From: Parabacteroides massiliensis
GTDB lineage: Bacteria; Bacteroidota; Bacteroidia; Bacteroidales; Tannerellaceae
Assembly (NCBI RefSeq): GCF_900155425.1
Contig: NZ_LT700191.1
Span: 855,918-919,917 of the forward strand
Direction of reading: 5' to 3'
DNA length: 64,000 nucleotides
The translations under genes and the position numbers were made by a program. Positions 19,296 to 29,300 of this stretch are shown here, in pieces (the first letter of the stretch is position 1; every line of letters starts with the position of its first letter). The notes beneath the pieces are model-generated. The model was not told the DNA's origin and ran no database searches. It saw only the letters and a list, made by a program, of their open reading frames with translations.

Positions 19296-19321
19296 AGAGA
19301 TGCACAGTTTTGTGCATCTCT
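19296..19321. repeat. REP-like perfect hairpin
   Basis: AGAGATGCACA and TGTGCATCTCT form an 11-bp perfect stem with a GTTT loop, followed by ACGG. There is no T-run, so it looks like a REP-type palindrome rather than a terminator. Confidence 0.55.
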
Positions 19322-19380
19322 ACGGCACACGATCTTATTTTAAATTATTTGATTATAATTGTAATGCTATTATTCTAAAA

Positions 19381-22300
19381 TCATTTTACAATTGCTTTCA
19401 CAGCGCCTTCACCTTCAACAGCAACTACAACCACGCCCTGAGGAGCAGCGATAATGGCTTTGTCGGAAGTAACCATCGTGTTAGCGATTATCTGACCTAA
19501 GATATTGGAGATAACAACCTTCTTACCGGCTGCACCGGCAATCGTTACCTGGCCGTTACCGGCGATTACCGTCACGTCAGAGACCGCTATTTCTTCGTTA
19601 GCAGTAGCGTCGCCGCCGTTTACTCCTTCAGCCAAGCCAAAGATAGCAGCCTGGTTCAAGACTTCACTCCAACTCATCTTCTGATAGAAGTCCGAGCCCG
19701 TAAGGTTATCGCCTGTATTGTGGTCGCCCTTATCTGCATCATCTGAAATCTGAGCCAAAACAGGAACCCCATTCTGCAATTTCACCCATGCACCTTCGAA
19801 TGAACCGATACCGGAAAGATGTTTAACCGAACCATCTTCAATCATTCCATAATCGAAAGATTCCAGTAAGAAACCGTCATTTTCCGTATCGCCGACATAT
19901 CTCAAAGAGAATGCCGCATTGTTGTGTTCGCCATTCAGATCGACAATGTCATAAACAATGCCCAAACTGTCTTCTGACAGATAAGGAGGAAGGACGTATG
20001 ATGTGCCGTCTACATCCTTAACCGAGATAGAAGCCAACGTATAAGGCGCTTTCAGTACATAAAGAGAATCTCCGCGGTGAACAGCTTCAACAAATGCCAG
20101 TTTTACATAGCCGTCAGACATGAATTTGTCTGTAGCAGAAACTTTATCGATAGATGTACGGACAGAATCGTTCAAGTTAACCAAGAAACGACCGCTTACA
20201 TAACCCGGATAAAGGACAGCGTGGTCGCATCCAGGATTGATGCCGTGCTTTTCTGTAATGCAATAAGTGTAGGCAGGTACGCTATCTGCTGCTGTTGCAA
20301 ACAAATACTGAGGCATACGTGCATTGGACTTCGCTACTTTATCGACATAGAAAGAATAGCTCTTGTCTGCACCTGTGTTCAAGTTTTCATGAGACAGATA
20401 GTTCAACACCGGAGTTTCATCTTCATACAAATAACCGCCAGTACGTTCCACGCCTAACTTCAAGCCTTTTTCTTTGTTGTTTACCAAATCGCTATAACCG
20501 GTTCCGATCACATCGTCTTCTTCCAGATTGGCATACAAAGGACGAGGATTGGAGGCCAGCTTGAATACATCAGAAGAAGTACTGCATAGGTTATCAACCT
20601 TTGTCAAATAAGAAGAGGCTTCTACCACCAACTTTCCTGCTGTTGTATTGACATTTTTCAAAGACGTTTCCACGCCCGTTGCGTTAACCAAAGCATAGTA
20701 ATGTTCGCCGACATGGTTGTTATTCTTCAAATAGAACAAAGCCCAAGTCAAACCATCCTTACCGGCCACGATATCTTTTTCGTCAGCAATTACATAGCGG
20801 TGCATGTGATCCAACGCTACATAAGTATGGTCGTTATCGATTTTGTTTGCGTCTTTTACCTTAACGGCATAAACGTCTCTCTTCAACTGGCCAATACCGG
20901 CTAAGCCCGGTTGAGTTGCCTTTTGTGCCGGAGTATATCCATATTTTTCAGTTTCGATCAGGTGTAATTCGAACATGGTCGGATCTTCCTGCAACAAGCC
21001 TAAGTTTTTGTTATCGGCGCTAACACCCAAATACCAGGCTGCTTCGCCGTTTACCAACTGCTGCAAAGCATATACGTTTTCTTTCAATACATCATCTTCA
21101 ATCACACTATAACCGTCAGTTGTCTTCGGATCTACAGCCGTGAAAGTCAAAGTATCATGACATGCGAACTTACTTCCCCACATATGATTGTCGGTTCCTT
21201 CATTCCACATTCCACTACTATACTTCTTATGATTGATGAAATAGTATTTATCCTGTCCACCGGCATCCTTGCCTGCAGAATACAACTGGCCAACGAAACC
21301 TTCGATGCCATACTCACGGTTAGAGATTCTAACCAAAGCTGCTTCATTCGTATTAACTTCACCTTCATACACGTCACAGTTCAACTGTTCAACAACCCAC
21401 TGAGTCGCCGGCATGTGAGTAAAGTCCTGATTAGCATCTTCGACATCATAAACCAAATGACCGCCCATATCAGCTACGATATAAGAACCATTATGACGTT
21501 TTTCCGTATAAGTAGGATCGTTCTGAACAGTTGTAGACAACTGAATGAAATACAGGCCGGAAGTCACCGTCGTACGTACCAACGGAGTACGGACGTTGTC
21601 GAAGCTAATCTTTACGCCCATGTTTGACTGGTATTCAATTGTTGCTTCATCTCCTATATGGTTGACACAATTATTAGTCACATAAGCAGGGTTTCCGGCA
21701 TGACCTGTTGAACTTGCCGAACAAGCATAGATTTCTTTACACAAAGCAGCATATTTTTCCTGAGCCGCTCCAATATTAGACGGAACTGACACCGTCAGGA
21801 TTTCACTTACATCAGGAGCACCCGATCCATTGTTGATAGCACCTAAAGCGACCGGAACACCGGCAGCCTTGTTAAACAGCACATTTCCCCAAGCGTCATT
21901 CCGATAAGCGACACCGGCGTTAACCGTATTGAAATAGTCTACCATTTTTACGGCATCGTTTCCTTTCTTCACCAAGTCACTTTTCAGATAGTCGATATCT
22001 TCACTTTCTTTTACAGAAGCATTCAAAGGTTCGATCACCAAACTGTCGTTTGTAGGATAGTAAGTGAACTTGAAATGATAACGAGCTTGATGAGCATCCA
22101 AATTACCAATGACATCTGACAATGTTGCAGGATCAACATCTTCCAATGCTGTCGGATTTGTTTTATTATCCAACTTCTGGTATTTAGCATCCTTCAACAA
22201 CAGGCCGCCATAGAGACCCGGAGCTGTCGGTTTTTCAAAACGATCAGGAGATACCATCAAGTATTTACCTGTCTCCACGTTTTGAAGAAGGATATTGTAA

Positions 22301-23277
22301 CCGGAATAAGCTTCATTAGTTTTTGCATCCCAACCATCACGGTCCAATAAAGTATAAGGACTCGCAACAGCCTTGTAAGTTTCAGTCAGCGGATTTTCGC
22401 CTAATGTCTTGCTGAACTTGAATTTGACTTTTGTTCCTCCTAACGTAGTATTGTCAGAGGTGTTGCCCATAGCGATATCTGTAAAATTCTTAAAAGAACC
22501 GTCAGCATCGATCATCGAATTGATTTCAGCCGCATCCAAAACTTTTGCTCCGGCTATGATCGGACGGATAGCAAGCAAATTCTGAATACTTTTTGCTTCA
22601 TCTTCAGCCTTTACTGCACTTTCCTTTACCAAAACGACTTCGCCGTTATCGTTCAAAGCCATAGCCATCACAGAATCTTTACCATGGAAAAAAGAAAAGA
22701 CTGTTTTCTTGGTAAAGTTGTTTGTTTGAGCTTTATGAGTATACCATCTCCAATTATCCGTGCAACCGTTCAGGATAGTAGCCTCTACTTTTTTAACAGC
22801 CGTTTTAGCATTAGTAGTTCCATTCAGGTTCAAGGCATTGAATTCATCGAAAGTCAGCTTATAGCCTGTTTCCATGTTTTCATAAGCAAACAGATCGCGA
22901 GAGTTCACGTTGTCTCTAACCGTCGTAATTTTCCATAAAGAATGAGTTAATGCTGCATCTTCGATTTTCTTTACAGCCAATGTCAAATTTCCGGTGGTGT
23001 AATCACGCTCCATTGTCAGGATTGTCATGTTTGCACCAACGCCATCTTGACGTTCCTCTTCGACTTGGGTATCTCCCTCTTCAGAGACAACAAGTTGGTA
23101 CCACTTAGTTTCATCAATAGAGTTTACCCCATTACAATGGTAGGAAGAAACAGCACTTTTCACAAGGTCTGTGCGATAAGGCACTTCGCCATTCACAGTG
23201 TGATGATTCATGGCTCCTACAGGTAACATTCCGGCCAAAAACAGACCGGCTACAAGAGTAGAAAACTTTTTGTTCAT
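19381..23277 (-). CDS. Large secreted protein with C-terminal DUF6383 domain
   Basis: 1298 residues from ATG 23275-23277 (MNKKFSTLVAGLFLAGMLPVGAM), a clear signal peptide. The long middle has no motif I recognise. It is rich in repeated phrases about ligand-like beta structure (for example GKYLMVSPD, WYLGVSADN, HYYALVNATG), suggesting several ricin/lectin-like or beta-trefoil repeats; this is tentative. The C-terminal ~75 residues (DVTVIAGNGQVTIAGAAGKK, then VVISNILGQ) match DUF6383 and resemble a Por-type sorting tail. The protein is probably secreted or surface-exposed. The 719-base upstream region is full of repeats. Confidence 0.8.
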   Translation of the reverse strand: MNKKFSTLVAGLFLAGMLPVGAMNHHTVNGEVPYRTDLVKSAVSSYHCNGVNSIDETKWYQLVVSEEGDTQVEEERQDGVGANMTILTMERDYTTGNLTLAVKKIEDAALTHSLWKITTVRDNVNSRDLFAYENMETGYKLTFDEFNALNLNGTTNAKTAVKKVEATILNGCTDNWRWYTHKAQTNNFTKKTVFSFFHGKDSVMAMALNDNGEVVLVKESAVKAEDEAKSIQNLLAIRPIIAGAKVLDAAEINSMIDADGSFKNFTDIAMGNTSDNTTLGGTKVKFKFSKTLGENPLTETYKAVASPYTLLDRDGWDAKTNEAYSGYNILLQNVETGKYLMVSPDRFEKPTAPGLYGGLLLKDAKYQKLDNKTNPTALEDVDPATLSDVIGNLDAHQARYHFKFTYYPTNDSLVIEPLNASVKESEDIDYLKSDLVKKGNDAVKMVDYFNTVNAGVAYRNDAWGNVLFNKAAGVPVALGAINNGSGAPDVSEILTVSVPSNIGAAQEKYAALCKEIYACSASSTGHAGNPAYVTNNCVNHIGDEATIEYQSNMGVKISFDNVRTPLVRTTVTSGLYFIQLSTTVQNDPTYTEKRHNGSYIVADMGGHLVYDVEDANQDFTHMPATQWVVEQLNCDVYEGEVNTNEAALVRISNREYGIEGFVGQLYSAGKDAGGQDKYYFINHKKYSSGMWNEGTDNHMWGSKFACHDTLTFTAVDPKTTDGYSVIEDDVLKENVYALQQLVNGEAAWYLGVSADNKNLGLLQEDPTMFELHLIETEKYGYTPAQKATQPGLAGIGQLKRDVYAVKVKDANKIDNDHTYVALDHMHRYVIADEKDIVAGKDGLTWALFYLKNNNHVGEHYYALVNATGVETSLKNVNTTAGKLVVEASSYLTKVDNLCSTSSDVFKLASNPRPLYANLEEDDVIGTGYSDLVNNKEKGLKLGVERTGGYLYEDETPVLNYLSHENLNTGADKSYSFYVDKVAKSNARMPQYLFATAADSVPAYTYCITEKHGINPGCDHAVLYPGYVSGRFLVNLNDSVRTSIDKVSATDKFMSDGYVKLAFVEAVHRGDSLYVLKAPYTLASISVKDVDGTSYVLPPYLSEDSLGIVYDIVDLNGEHNNAAFSLRYVGDTENDGFLLESFDYGMIEDGSVKHLSGIGSFEGAWVKLQNGVPVLAQISDDADKGDHNTGDNLTGSDFYQKMSWSEVLNQAAIFGLAEGVNGGDATANEEIAVSDVTVIAGNGQVTIAGAAGKKVVISNILGQIIANTMVTSDKAIIAAPQGVVVVAVEGEGAVKAIVK

Positions 23278-23383
23278 AATCATTTGAATTAATATTAATA
23301 ATACATATACTAAAAGTTCAATCAGCACTACGTATATCCCTGTGTTTTCGTCTTTTAACTAAACTTCTGTCTTTTGACGAGGG

Positions 23384-23592
23384 AAAACGTACGTTTTTTT
23401 TAGTCATTTTTCGGGGCTTCGGAAAGGTTTGTATCGAAAAGAGGGTTTTTCGTACAGGTTAAGCTATCTAATTGATAAGAAAGAATATAGAAAAGGAAAA
23501 TAATCGGGATAAAGGATTGCCGGTTCAAAAAGTAGTTGTATTTTTGTGCTGTGGAAATGACAAATAAAACGTACGTTTTCTTTAGTCATTTT
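23384..23592. repeat. Pair of 27-base direct repeats with ACGTACGT core
   Basis: The two copies, 23384-23410 and 23566-23592, differ at one base. Each has AAAACGTACGTTTT followed by TTTAGTCATTTT (one C for T in copy 2). AAAACGTACGTTTT is itself a perfect palindrome, so each could bind a dimeric regulator. Spacing is 182 bases. Confidence 0.6.
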
Positions 23593-23666
23593 GAAAATCC
23601 TTCCTATTCCTTTATTTTTCAATCGTTTACAAGAACAAAAACATACAAATCCAAGCTTCTAATATA

Positions 23667-23684
23667 GATGTACGCGTGTACATC
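23667..23684. promoter_or_regulatory. 18-base palindrome, possible operator
   Basis: GATGTAC-GCGT-GTACATC has perfect 7-base arms. It lies midway between two divergent genes and could be a regulator site; no cognate regulator is in the window. Confidence 0.35.
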
Positions 23685-23949
23685 ATATAAAATCACAAAC
23701 AACAGAGGATCAAACCGATAGCACAAATATATTCCACATTGATTTTGTTCGAAAAGACCGGCAAAACAACTAAATTCAGGATATTACAGAAAAAAGTGTT
23801 ACTTTTTCTGCAGGCCGTAACAATTGTTCGCTTTTGCAATACAGACACAAAAGTACGGTAAGCATTGTAATTGCCGAAAAATGTGATGTTTTCCTTAAAT
23901 TATCATCGAAAAAGTGTGTTTCTCATCAGTTTCTATCGTCGAAAAAATG

Positions 23950-23957
23950 TATATTTG
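23950..23957 (+). promoter_or_regulatory. -7 box of the AAA/DUF4143 ATPase gene
   Basis: TATATTTG 39 bases before the start codon fits TAnnTTTG; the -33 region is poor. Confidence 0.45.
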
Positions 23958-23996
23958 CAAAAAGCAAGTGGATAATTCTTATTTTATAAGGAATCG

Positions 23997-25295
23997 ATGA
24001 AACGGAAAATTATACAACAGTTGAAACTTTGGAAAGATAATCCTGCGAGAAAACCTTTGATACTGTTGGGTGCTCGTCAGGTTGGTAAAACTTGGGTGAT
24101 GAAACATTTTGGTCAGACTGAGTTTGAGAATGTAGCCTACATCAACTGTGATGTAGAGCCACTGGCCAAGGAGTTATTTGCAGCCGACTATAACATCCCC
24201 CGTATTCTGCTGACACTTCAGGCTATCACAGGGACGAAGATTGAAGCAGGAAAAACGTTGATTGTATTCGATGAGTTGCAGGAAGTGGAACGGGGATTGC
24301 ATAGCTTGAAATATTTTCAGGAAAATGCGCCTGAATATCATGTGATGGCGGCCGGTTCCTTGTTGGGGATTACTTTGGGGAAAGGTCAGTCATTTCCGGT
24401 GGGTAAGGTAAATGTAATGCATCTACATCCGATGGATTTTGAAGAATTTCTGATGGCTGCCGGTGAAACAGATTTGTGCAACTTGTTACATCAGCCCGAT
24501 TGGGAAATCTTAAAAATTCTCAGTTTAAAATATATTGATTTGCTTCGTCAATACTACTATGTAGGTGGCATGCCTGAAGTGGTGGATTGTTTCTTTCAGC
24601 ATCAAAACTTGCAGGAGGTACGTGACAAACAGACTGAAATTTTGGATGCTTATCGGCGGGACATCTCCAAGCATACGACACCTACTGAAAGTATGCGTAT
24701 CGGACAAGTGCTGCAATCCTTGCCTTCGCAGTTGGCTAAGGAGAACAAGAAATTCATCTATAATGTGTTGAAGAAAGGTGCCAGAGCTACGGAATATGAA
24801 CTCGCCATTCAGTGGCTGATGGATGCAGGTCTGGTGTATAAAGTCTGCCGGATAAAAGAACTGCAGATGCCTGTCAAATTTTACGAAGATCTGAGTGCCT
24901 TCAAATTATTCCTGCTTGATTGCGGTCTTTTTGGTTGTATGACTGAAGCGCCAGCCAGCCAGATGTTGGTAGGAGATAATGTATTCAAGGAGTTCAAGGG
25001 CGCTTTTACCGAACAGTTTGTCTTGCAGCAATTAGTGGCCCAAGGCTTTTCGCCCTATTATTGGAGCAGCGACAAAACACCCGCGGAGATTGACTTTGTG
25101 GTACAGACGGAGCATCGCGTGATACCGGTGGAAGTGAAAGCCGAAGAGAATGTACATGCGCGTTCCATGTCAGAATATATTAAAAATCATCCCGATTACC
25201 AGTTGAAAGGACTGCGTATCTCCATGATGGGTTATCAAGATCAGGGTTGGATGGAGAATATTCCGCTGTTTGCCATTACGAAGTTCTTTGGATAA
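23997..25295 (+). CDS. AAA ATPase with DUF4143 domain
   Basis: 432 residues. An AAA_14-type ATPase at about 15-150 has Walker A LLGARQVGKTWV and Walker B LIVFDELQE. The DUF4143 domain at about 200-370 ends with the nuclease-like EIDFVVQTEHRVIPVEVKAEE, where the D and E-x-K spacing resembles a PD-(D/E)XK core. These proteins are common accessory genes in Bacteroidota; the role is unknown, with suggestions ranging from DNA-related functions to stress. The stop is followed at once by a transposase scrap, so the gene sits in a rearranged area. It appears intact. Confidence 0.9.
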   Translation: MKRKIIQQLKLWKDNPARKPLILLGARQVGKTWVMKHFGQTEFENVAYINCDVEPLAKELFAADYNIPRILLTLQAITGTKIEAGKTLIVFDELQEVERGLHSLKYFQENAPEYHVMAAGSLLGITLGKGQSFPVGKVNVMHLHPMDFEEFLMAAGETDLCNLLHQPDWEILKILSLKYIDLLRQYYYVGGMPEVVDCFFQHQNLQEVRDKQTEILDAYRRDISKHTTPTESMRIGQVLQSLPSQLAKENKKFIYNVLKKGARATEYELAIQWLMDAGLVYKVCRIKELQMPVKFYEDLSAFKLFLLDCGLFGCMTEAPASQMLVGDNVFKEFKGAFTEQFVLQQLVAQGFSPYYWSSDKTPAEIDFVVQTEHRVIPVEVKAEENVHARSMSEYIKNHPDYQLKGLRISMMGYQDQGWMENIPLFAITKFFG

Positions 25296-25432
25296 ATGGA
25301 GCCGACTTGATTCTTGACCGTGTATTTAACAATGTGGGCTTCAATAAAATCAAGGACGTAGTGTTTCGACAACTTGTAAAGGCCCGCTTAGCCTATCCTG
25401 CAAGCAAGGCTGCCTCCGTAAAGTCTCTGAAA
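25295..25432 (+). pseudogene. Transposase fragment (IS1634/IS4-like)
   Basis: About 46 residues read NGADLILDRVFNNVGFNKIK, then DVVFRQLVKARLAYPASK. This matches the N-terminal third of IS1634-type DDE transposases (the segment before the catalytic core). There is no start codon, no catalytic residues and no inverted repeats nearby; frame continuity ends by about 25432. It is a decayed insertion-sequence remnant next to the ATPase gene's stop codon. Confidence 0.55.
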
Positions 25433-25541
25433 ATGTTATTTTGCCATAATCAAACCGTTTCACAATTTCATTTGCAAAACACTCTTACAACGAGCAAAAA
25501 ACAAGATACGGATTCAAATATAATCCGTACATTTGCGCATT

Positions 25542-25976
25542 ATGACAAATAAAATTGATTATCAAAATGTTCCGTACGATTTTGCTCATTGCCTCAATGA
25601 TCGATGCACGCAGGCGGACAATTGTTTGCGCCATCTGGCAGCAACCAACAGTACATCCATCCGCAAGTTTTTCCCGATCGTGAATCCCGCCTGCTATCCG
25701 AAGGAAGGAGACGATTGTCCTTTCTTCAAAACGCAAATCAAAAAACAAATTGCTTTGGGGATTACAAAACTACTCGATAACGTACCGCACAAAATGGCTT
25801 TGCATCTAAGAAGGAAGATGGTCGCTCATTTCGGGAAAACACTTTATTACCGTTTCTTGCGCAAGGAAAACGAGTTATTGCCCGAACATCAAAATTTCAT
25901 CAAACAACTCTTTAAACAAAACGGAATCAACGAAGAACCTGTTTTCAATTCATACAGGGAAAGCTTCGATTGGTAA
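25542..25976 (+). CDS. DUF6078 family protein
   Basis: 144 residues from ATG 25542-25544. The N-terminal half has six cysteines in CLNDRC, ADNCLRHLA, PACYP and DDCPFF, a likely metal-binding pattern. The C-terminal half is helical and basic. The pattern matches the Bacteroidota DUF6078 family, whose function is unknown. The gene stands alone between a transposase scrap and the 21-bp repeat array. Cysteine spacing suggests zinc or iron-sulfur binding, which is inference. Confidence 0.75.
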   Translation: MTNKIDYQNVPYDFAHCLNDRCTQADNCLRHLAATNSTSIRKFFPIVNPACYPKEGDDCPFFKTQIKKQIALGITKLLDNVPHKMALHLRRKMVAHFGKTLYYRFLRKENELLPEHQNFIKQLFKQNGINEEPVFNSYRESFDW

Positions 25977-26393
25977 AAAGTTTCAGCAAATATTATTCGT
26001 GAAACTAAAGTTTCAAACAGTTCTTGCTTTTGAAACTAAAGTTTCATCGGTCGAAACTTTTGTTTCCTCGGTTGAAACTTTTGTTTCGACCGCAGAAACT
26101 ATTGTTTCGACCGCGAACACTTTAGTTTCGACCGCAGGCATTTTTGTTTCAACCGCAGACATTTTTGTTTCAACCAATGAAAATAAGAAAGGTAACTGTG
26201 CTAATACATGTTTTTCGCCTTATTAGAGAGAACCTACGAAAATAATATTAACTTTGTCAGTAATACAGGAAGTTACCAACGGAGTGAACGGGCATCCAGG
26301 AATTGCGGAACAGGTATCAACCGGAATATGCAGACTATTCACTAAAAAGAACAATTTTCTCTCGAAAACATAACAATCAACAAATAAAATGCC
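25977..26393. other. Intergenic region with tandem hairpin array
   Basis: 417 bases without a credible gene. The left half is the 21-bp repeat array (26001-26178). The right half holds no recognised signal other than the run-up to the 1318-residue gene. Confidence 0.5.
26001..26178. repeat. 21-bp tandem array of GAAAC-N4-GTTTC hairpins
   Basis: Seven units start at 26032, 26053, 26074, 26095, 26116, 26137 and 26158, preceded by a half unit at 26001-26014. The consensus unit is GAAACTTTTGTTTCGACCGCA. Most contain the small palindrome GAAAC-N4-GTTTC, and decay increases to the right (units 6-8 lose the left arm). A GTG-started frame of 75 codons runs through it and encodes a heptad repeat (ETFVSTA), but it has no ribosome site. 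The period of 21 equals two helical turns, so all palindromes face the same side of the DNA. Confidence 0.8.
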
Positions 26394-29300
26394 ATGAAAC
26401 AATACGACAAATCCCTGTGCTATGAATTGAAAGTCATCAATACCTATATTGACAATGAAAACTATTTCTATATTGTCGAGGACACAGAAACCAGATACAA
26501 GGTTCGTTTATTTGATTTTCAAAAAAAACAAAAGCAACCATCAACCATATTCTGCAAAGTCACGGCTTTCGAAGCAGACGGTTCTCCGATATTCGAACAG
26601 GACAGATACCGGTTGTTATCCACTCTCTACAAAACAGGAGAAATATATTCGTTCAGAGTCGGGAACCGAAACGAATCCATGCACAGCGAGAATGATTTCT
26701 ATTTTTTATACGACAATTATGGCTTCTCCTTCAAATTGCCGGTATGGAAAAGAGAATACATACAAGAGAACCAAAGAATATGTTGCCAAATAATGGAGAT
26801 TTACAATAACGGATCGATCAAATTAAAACCGGAAGCAGGCTACGTCTTTCTAAAAAGTAATTTCCTTCCATACGAACAACTACTCCAAAATATCGGGCTC
26901 ACCGACACTTCGGACGAGATTTCTCTTGAGGCCTTGAAAGAAAAAAGAGAAGAAAACGGGAAAATAAACAATCTGTTCGTACAATACGAACAGGCCAACG
27001 GACTTTGGGTGATCAGCTACATGTCTATTATCACCAGCAATAGGAGAAAAGCAATCAACGAAGAGAATTATCCGTTGGTCAACGAGCTGAATCTCCTGTA
27101 CTGTTCGATAGCGGAATGGGTAATCGAAAATTCCGACTTCCTTTCGGTTTATTCTCCAGATATGATCGACTCTTTACATTTAAAGATAGAGGAAGAATTA
27201 GAGCTGTCCAAATTGCAGATCTATACATTCAACCTGATTCAGACAAACCAAGGCGAAGAGTATTTTTCAAAAATCATCAACAAAATAAAAGTATCCGGAT
27301 ACCTATGTAACAAAGAGACAAGAATCAAAACCATATTTCAAATACTCCATTTCCTGCCGGATTTACTTGACAACCATCCGGAAGATTTTTTGTTTTTTGC
27401 CTACTATTTGTCTAAAGGGAAAAACAAAGACCATATCCAATCCGTCCAAAAAATCATCAACAAATTCATCACTCAGAAAGGTGGAGATATGAACGTGTTC
27501 CTGAATTTTGAAAACATAGACAAAGATTTCGTTGCTCAAATATGGATCGTGGTTCGTTATATCGCCGCCTCCTTTTTATTAGGGACAAAAGGGAAAGATA
27601 TCCGCTACCTACGCTCCATGCTATACCGGTATCTCACCATTTTAGAAAAACCGGAGAACCGGCCGGCCTTCATTCGTAAAAGTATAAATGCTTTATTCGC
27701 GACAGAAGGGTATTCACCTGAATTCGAATGGGGCGACATCCTTCATTACAATCACACGTCTCTCACAGCCAAGATTTCTTCATTCATTAACTCAAAAGAA
27801 ACCTATTTCGATGGAGAACAATTATTCACTTCTCCGTACGGATGCATAAAAATCAATTCACAGAAAACAACCATTTATCCGCGAGAATATGCATTTTCCC
27901 CTCTATCCGAGGCCGTCACCTTATACGAAAACCAGGTCGGTTTTTGTATTCCTAAAAAAGAGAAAAAAAGCTGGGTGCAAACATCCGATTTAGGGAAGCA
28001 ACGGCTTCAATGGGATTTCTTGCATTCTCTATTCAAATACACCCCTCCCCCCGCTACAACAGCCAAAGAGGAACTTCAACCGGGAACATCTGTTCTCGTA
28101 CGGATACAGGGATTTAACAAGAACTACCCACTGATGGTTTTTGCCGACATTGTGGATCAGAAATACAAAGGGACAGGTGTTTTGCACGTAACCAATATCG
28201 CCAGATATTACATACCGAGCTTGGGGAACATGTTTTTCCCGAACGACGAATTCCGGGTAACAGTATCCAGTGCAAAAGAGGGAAAAATCCAATTCAGCCT
28301 ATTAGAAGAGTTCGATCAAATAGCAGCCTCCAACCTGCTTCCCGGCGATCATGTTACAGCGAAATTGGTACGTACCTACAAAAACAATCTCATTTGGGTC
28401 AACCGCAACGGATATGTCTTCTATACGGAGAAAACAGAGGATTACAAATTCCACGTAGGCATATCTGCGGAATTGCTTATTGACGGAATCATGGCCGACA
28501 ATCGAATCTTAGCCACATTCATCGAAGAGACGGATGCTGAAATAGATGAAACCGAGGCATTAAAATCCATTATCCAAGAATACATAAGTTATTCACAAGC
28601 CGATGAATCGAGAAAAAAGGCAGAAGAGCTTGAAAACAGAAAAAATGTAGAAATCGAGAAGAACAACTGTTCGCAATTTATCAACACGGAATTCTTGAAA
28701 GAGTTGATCTTTCTGAACTTCCTTTCCATTTCTTGCCTGAGCGATCCGGTAGAAAGATATCAATATATAGCGACAGCCAGGCTACTGTCTCAACTTGCCG
28801 GATATAAGAGCCAGATGGACTTCTTCCAACAATATATGAATTATGAAGAAGCTTTATACCATTTTTTATATGACCCCGCCACTATCTCCACACCTCTCAA
28901 GTTTACGATAAAGGAAGACCACGCAAAGGAGAGCTTCCCGGTCATGAAGCATTGGATGCAAATCATAGAAATACTAAATTGCTGGGATAATCCGGAAACA
29001 GAAAATACGTTATATGCACAGACCAATAACGAAAATCCCCTAAGTTCTGCATTATCACGTCTGGTGCTTTCACATAATATGCTAAAAAACACAACAGTTG
29101 ATAAAAACACGCTTCTTGCCTTGAAAGCAGAGATTGCTCATCTGTTGAATATGGATATCAAGAGTGACCATATCTTGGAAAAAGAAAAAGAGGAAGAAAA
29201 ATTGGTTAACCTGGGATTGGAAGACGGAGAGAAAGAATTCAAAACCTCATTAGTCTATCCTGCCGGGAGCAGCCACTCGCCCAACATGAGTTTGCAAACC

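Larger units (their letters stand above)
19000..19380. other. Intergenic region with terminator and repeat hairpins
   Basis: These 381 bases hold no gene. Contents: a strong bidirectional hairpin at 19148-19177, a CACGGGTATACC-type dispersed element at 19202-19253, and a perfect 11-bp hairpin at 19296-19321. The ftsX promoter must lie near 19000-19140 but has no clear consensus. Confidence 0.6.
23278..23996. other. Repeat-rich 719-base intergenic region
   Basis: No gene is seen. It contains a 27-base direct repeat with ACGTACGT cores (23384-23410 and 23566-23592), an 18-base palindrome (23667-23684), a hairpin at 23787-23810 and a -7 box at 23950-23957. It must hold the promoters of both flanking divergent genes. 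Confidence 0.6.

Noticed and set aside
26001-26178. CRISPR array
   Set aside because: Only 7 bases separate the palindromes and all are near-identical. There are no spacers and no cas genes, so it is a simple tandem repeat.
25999-26226. 75-residue heptad-repeat protein
   Set aside because: It starts at GTG with no ribosome site and its frame is fully explained by a period divisible by three. Kept only as a repeat.
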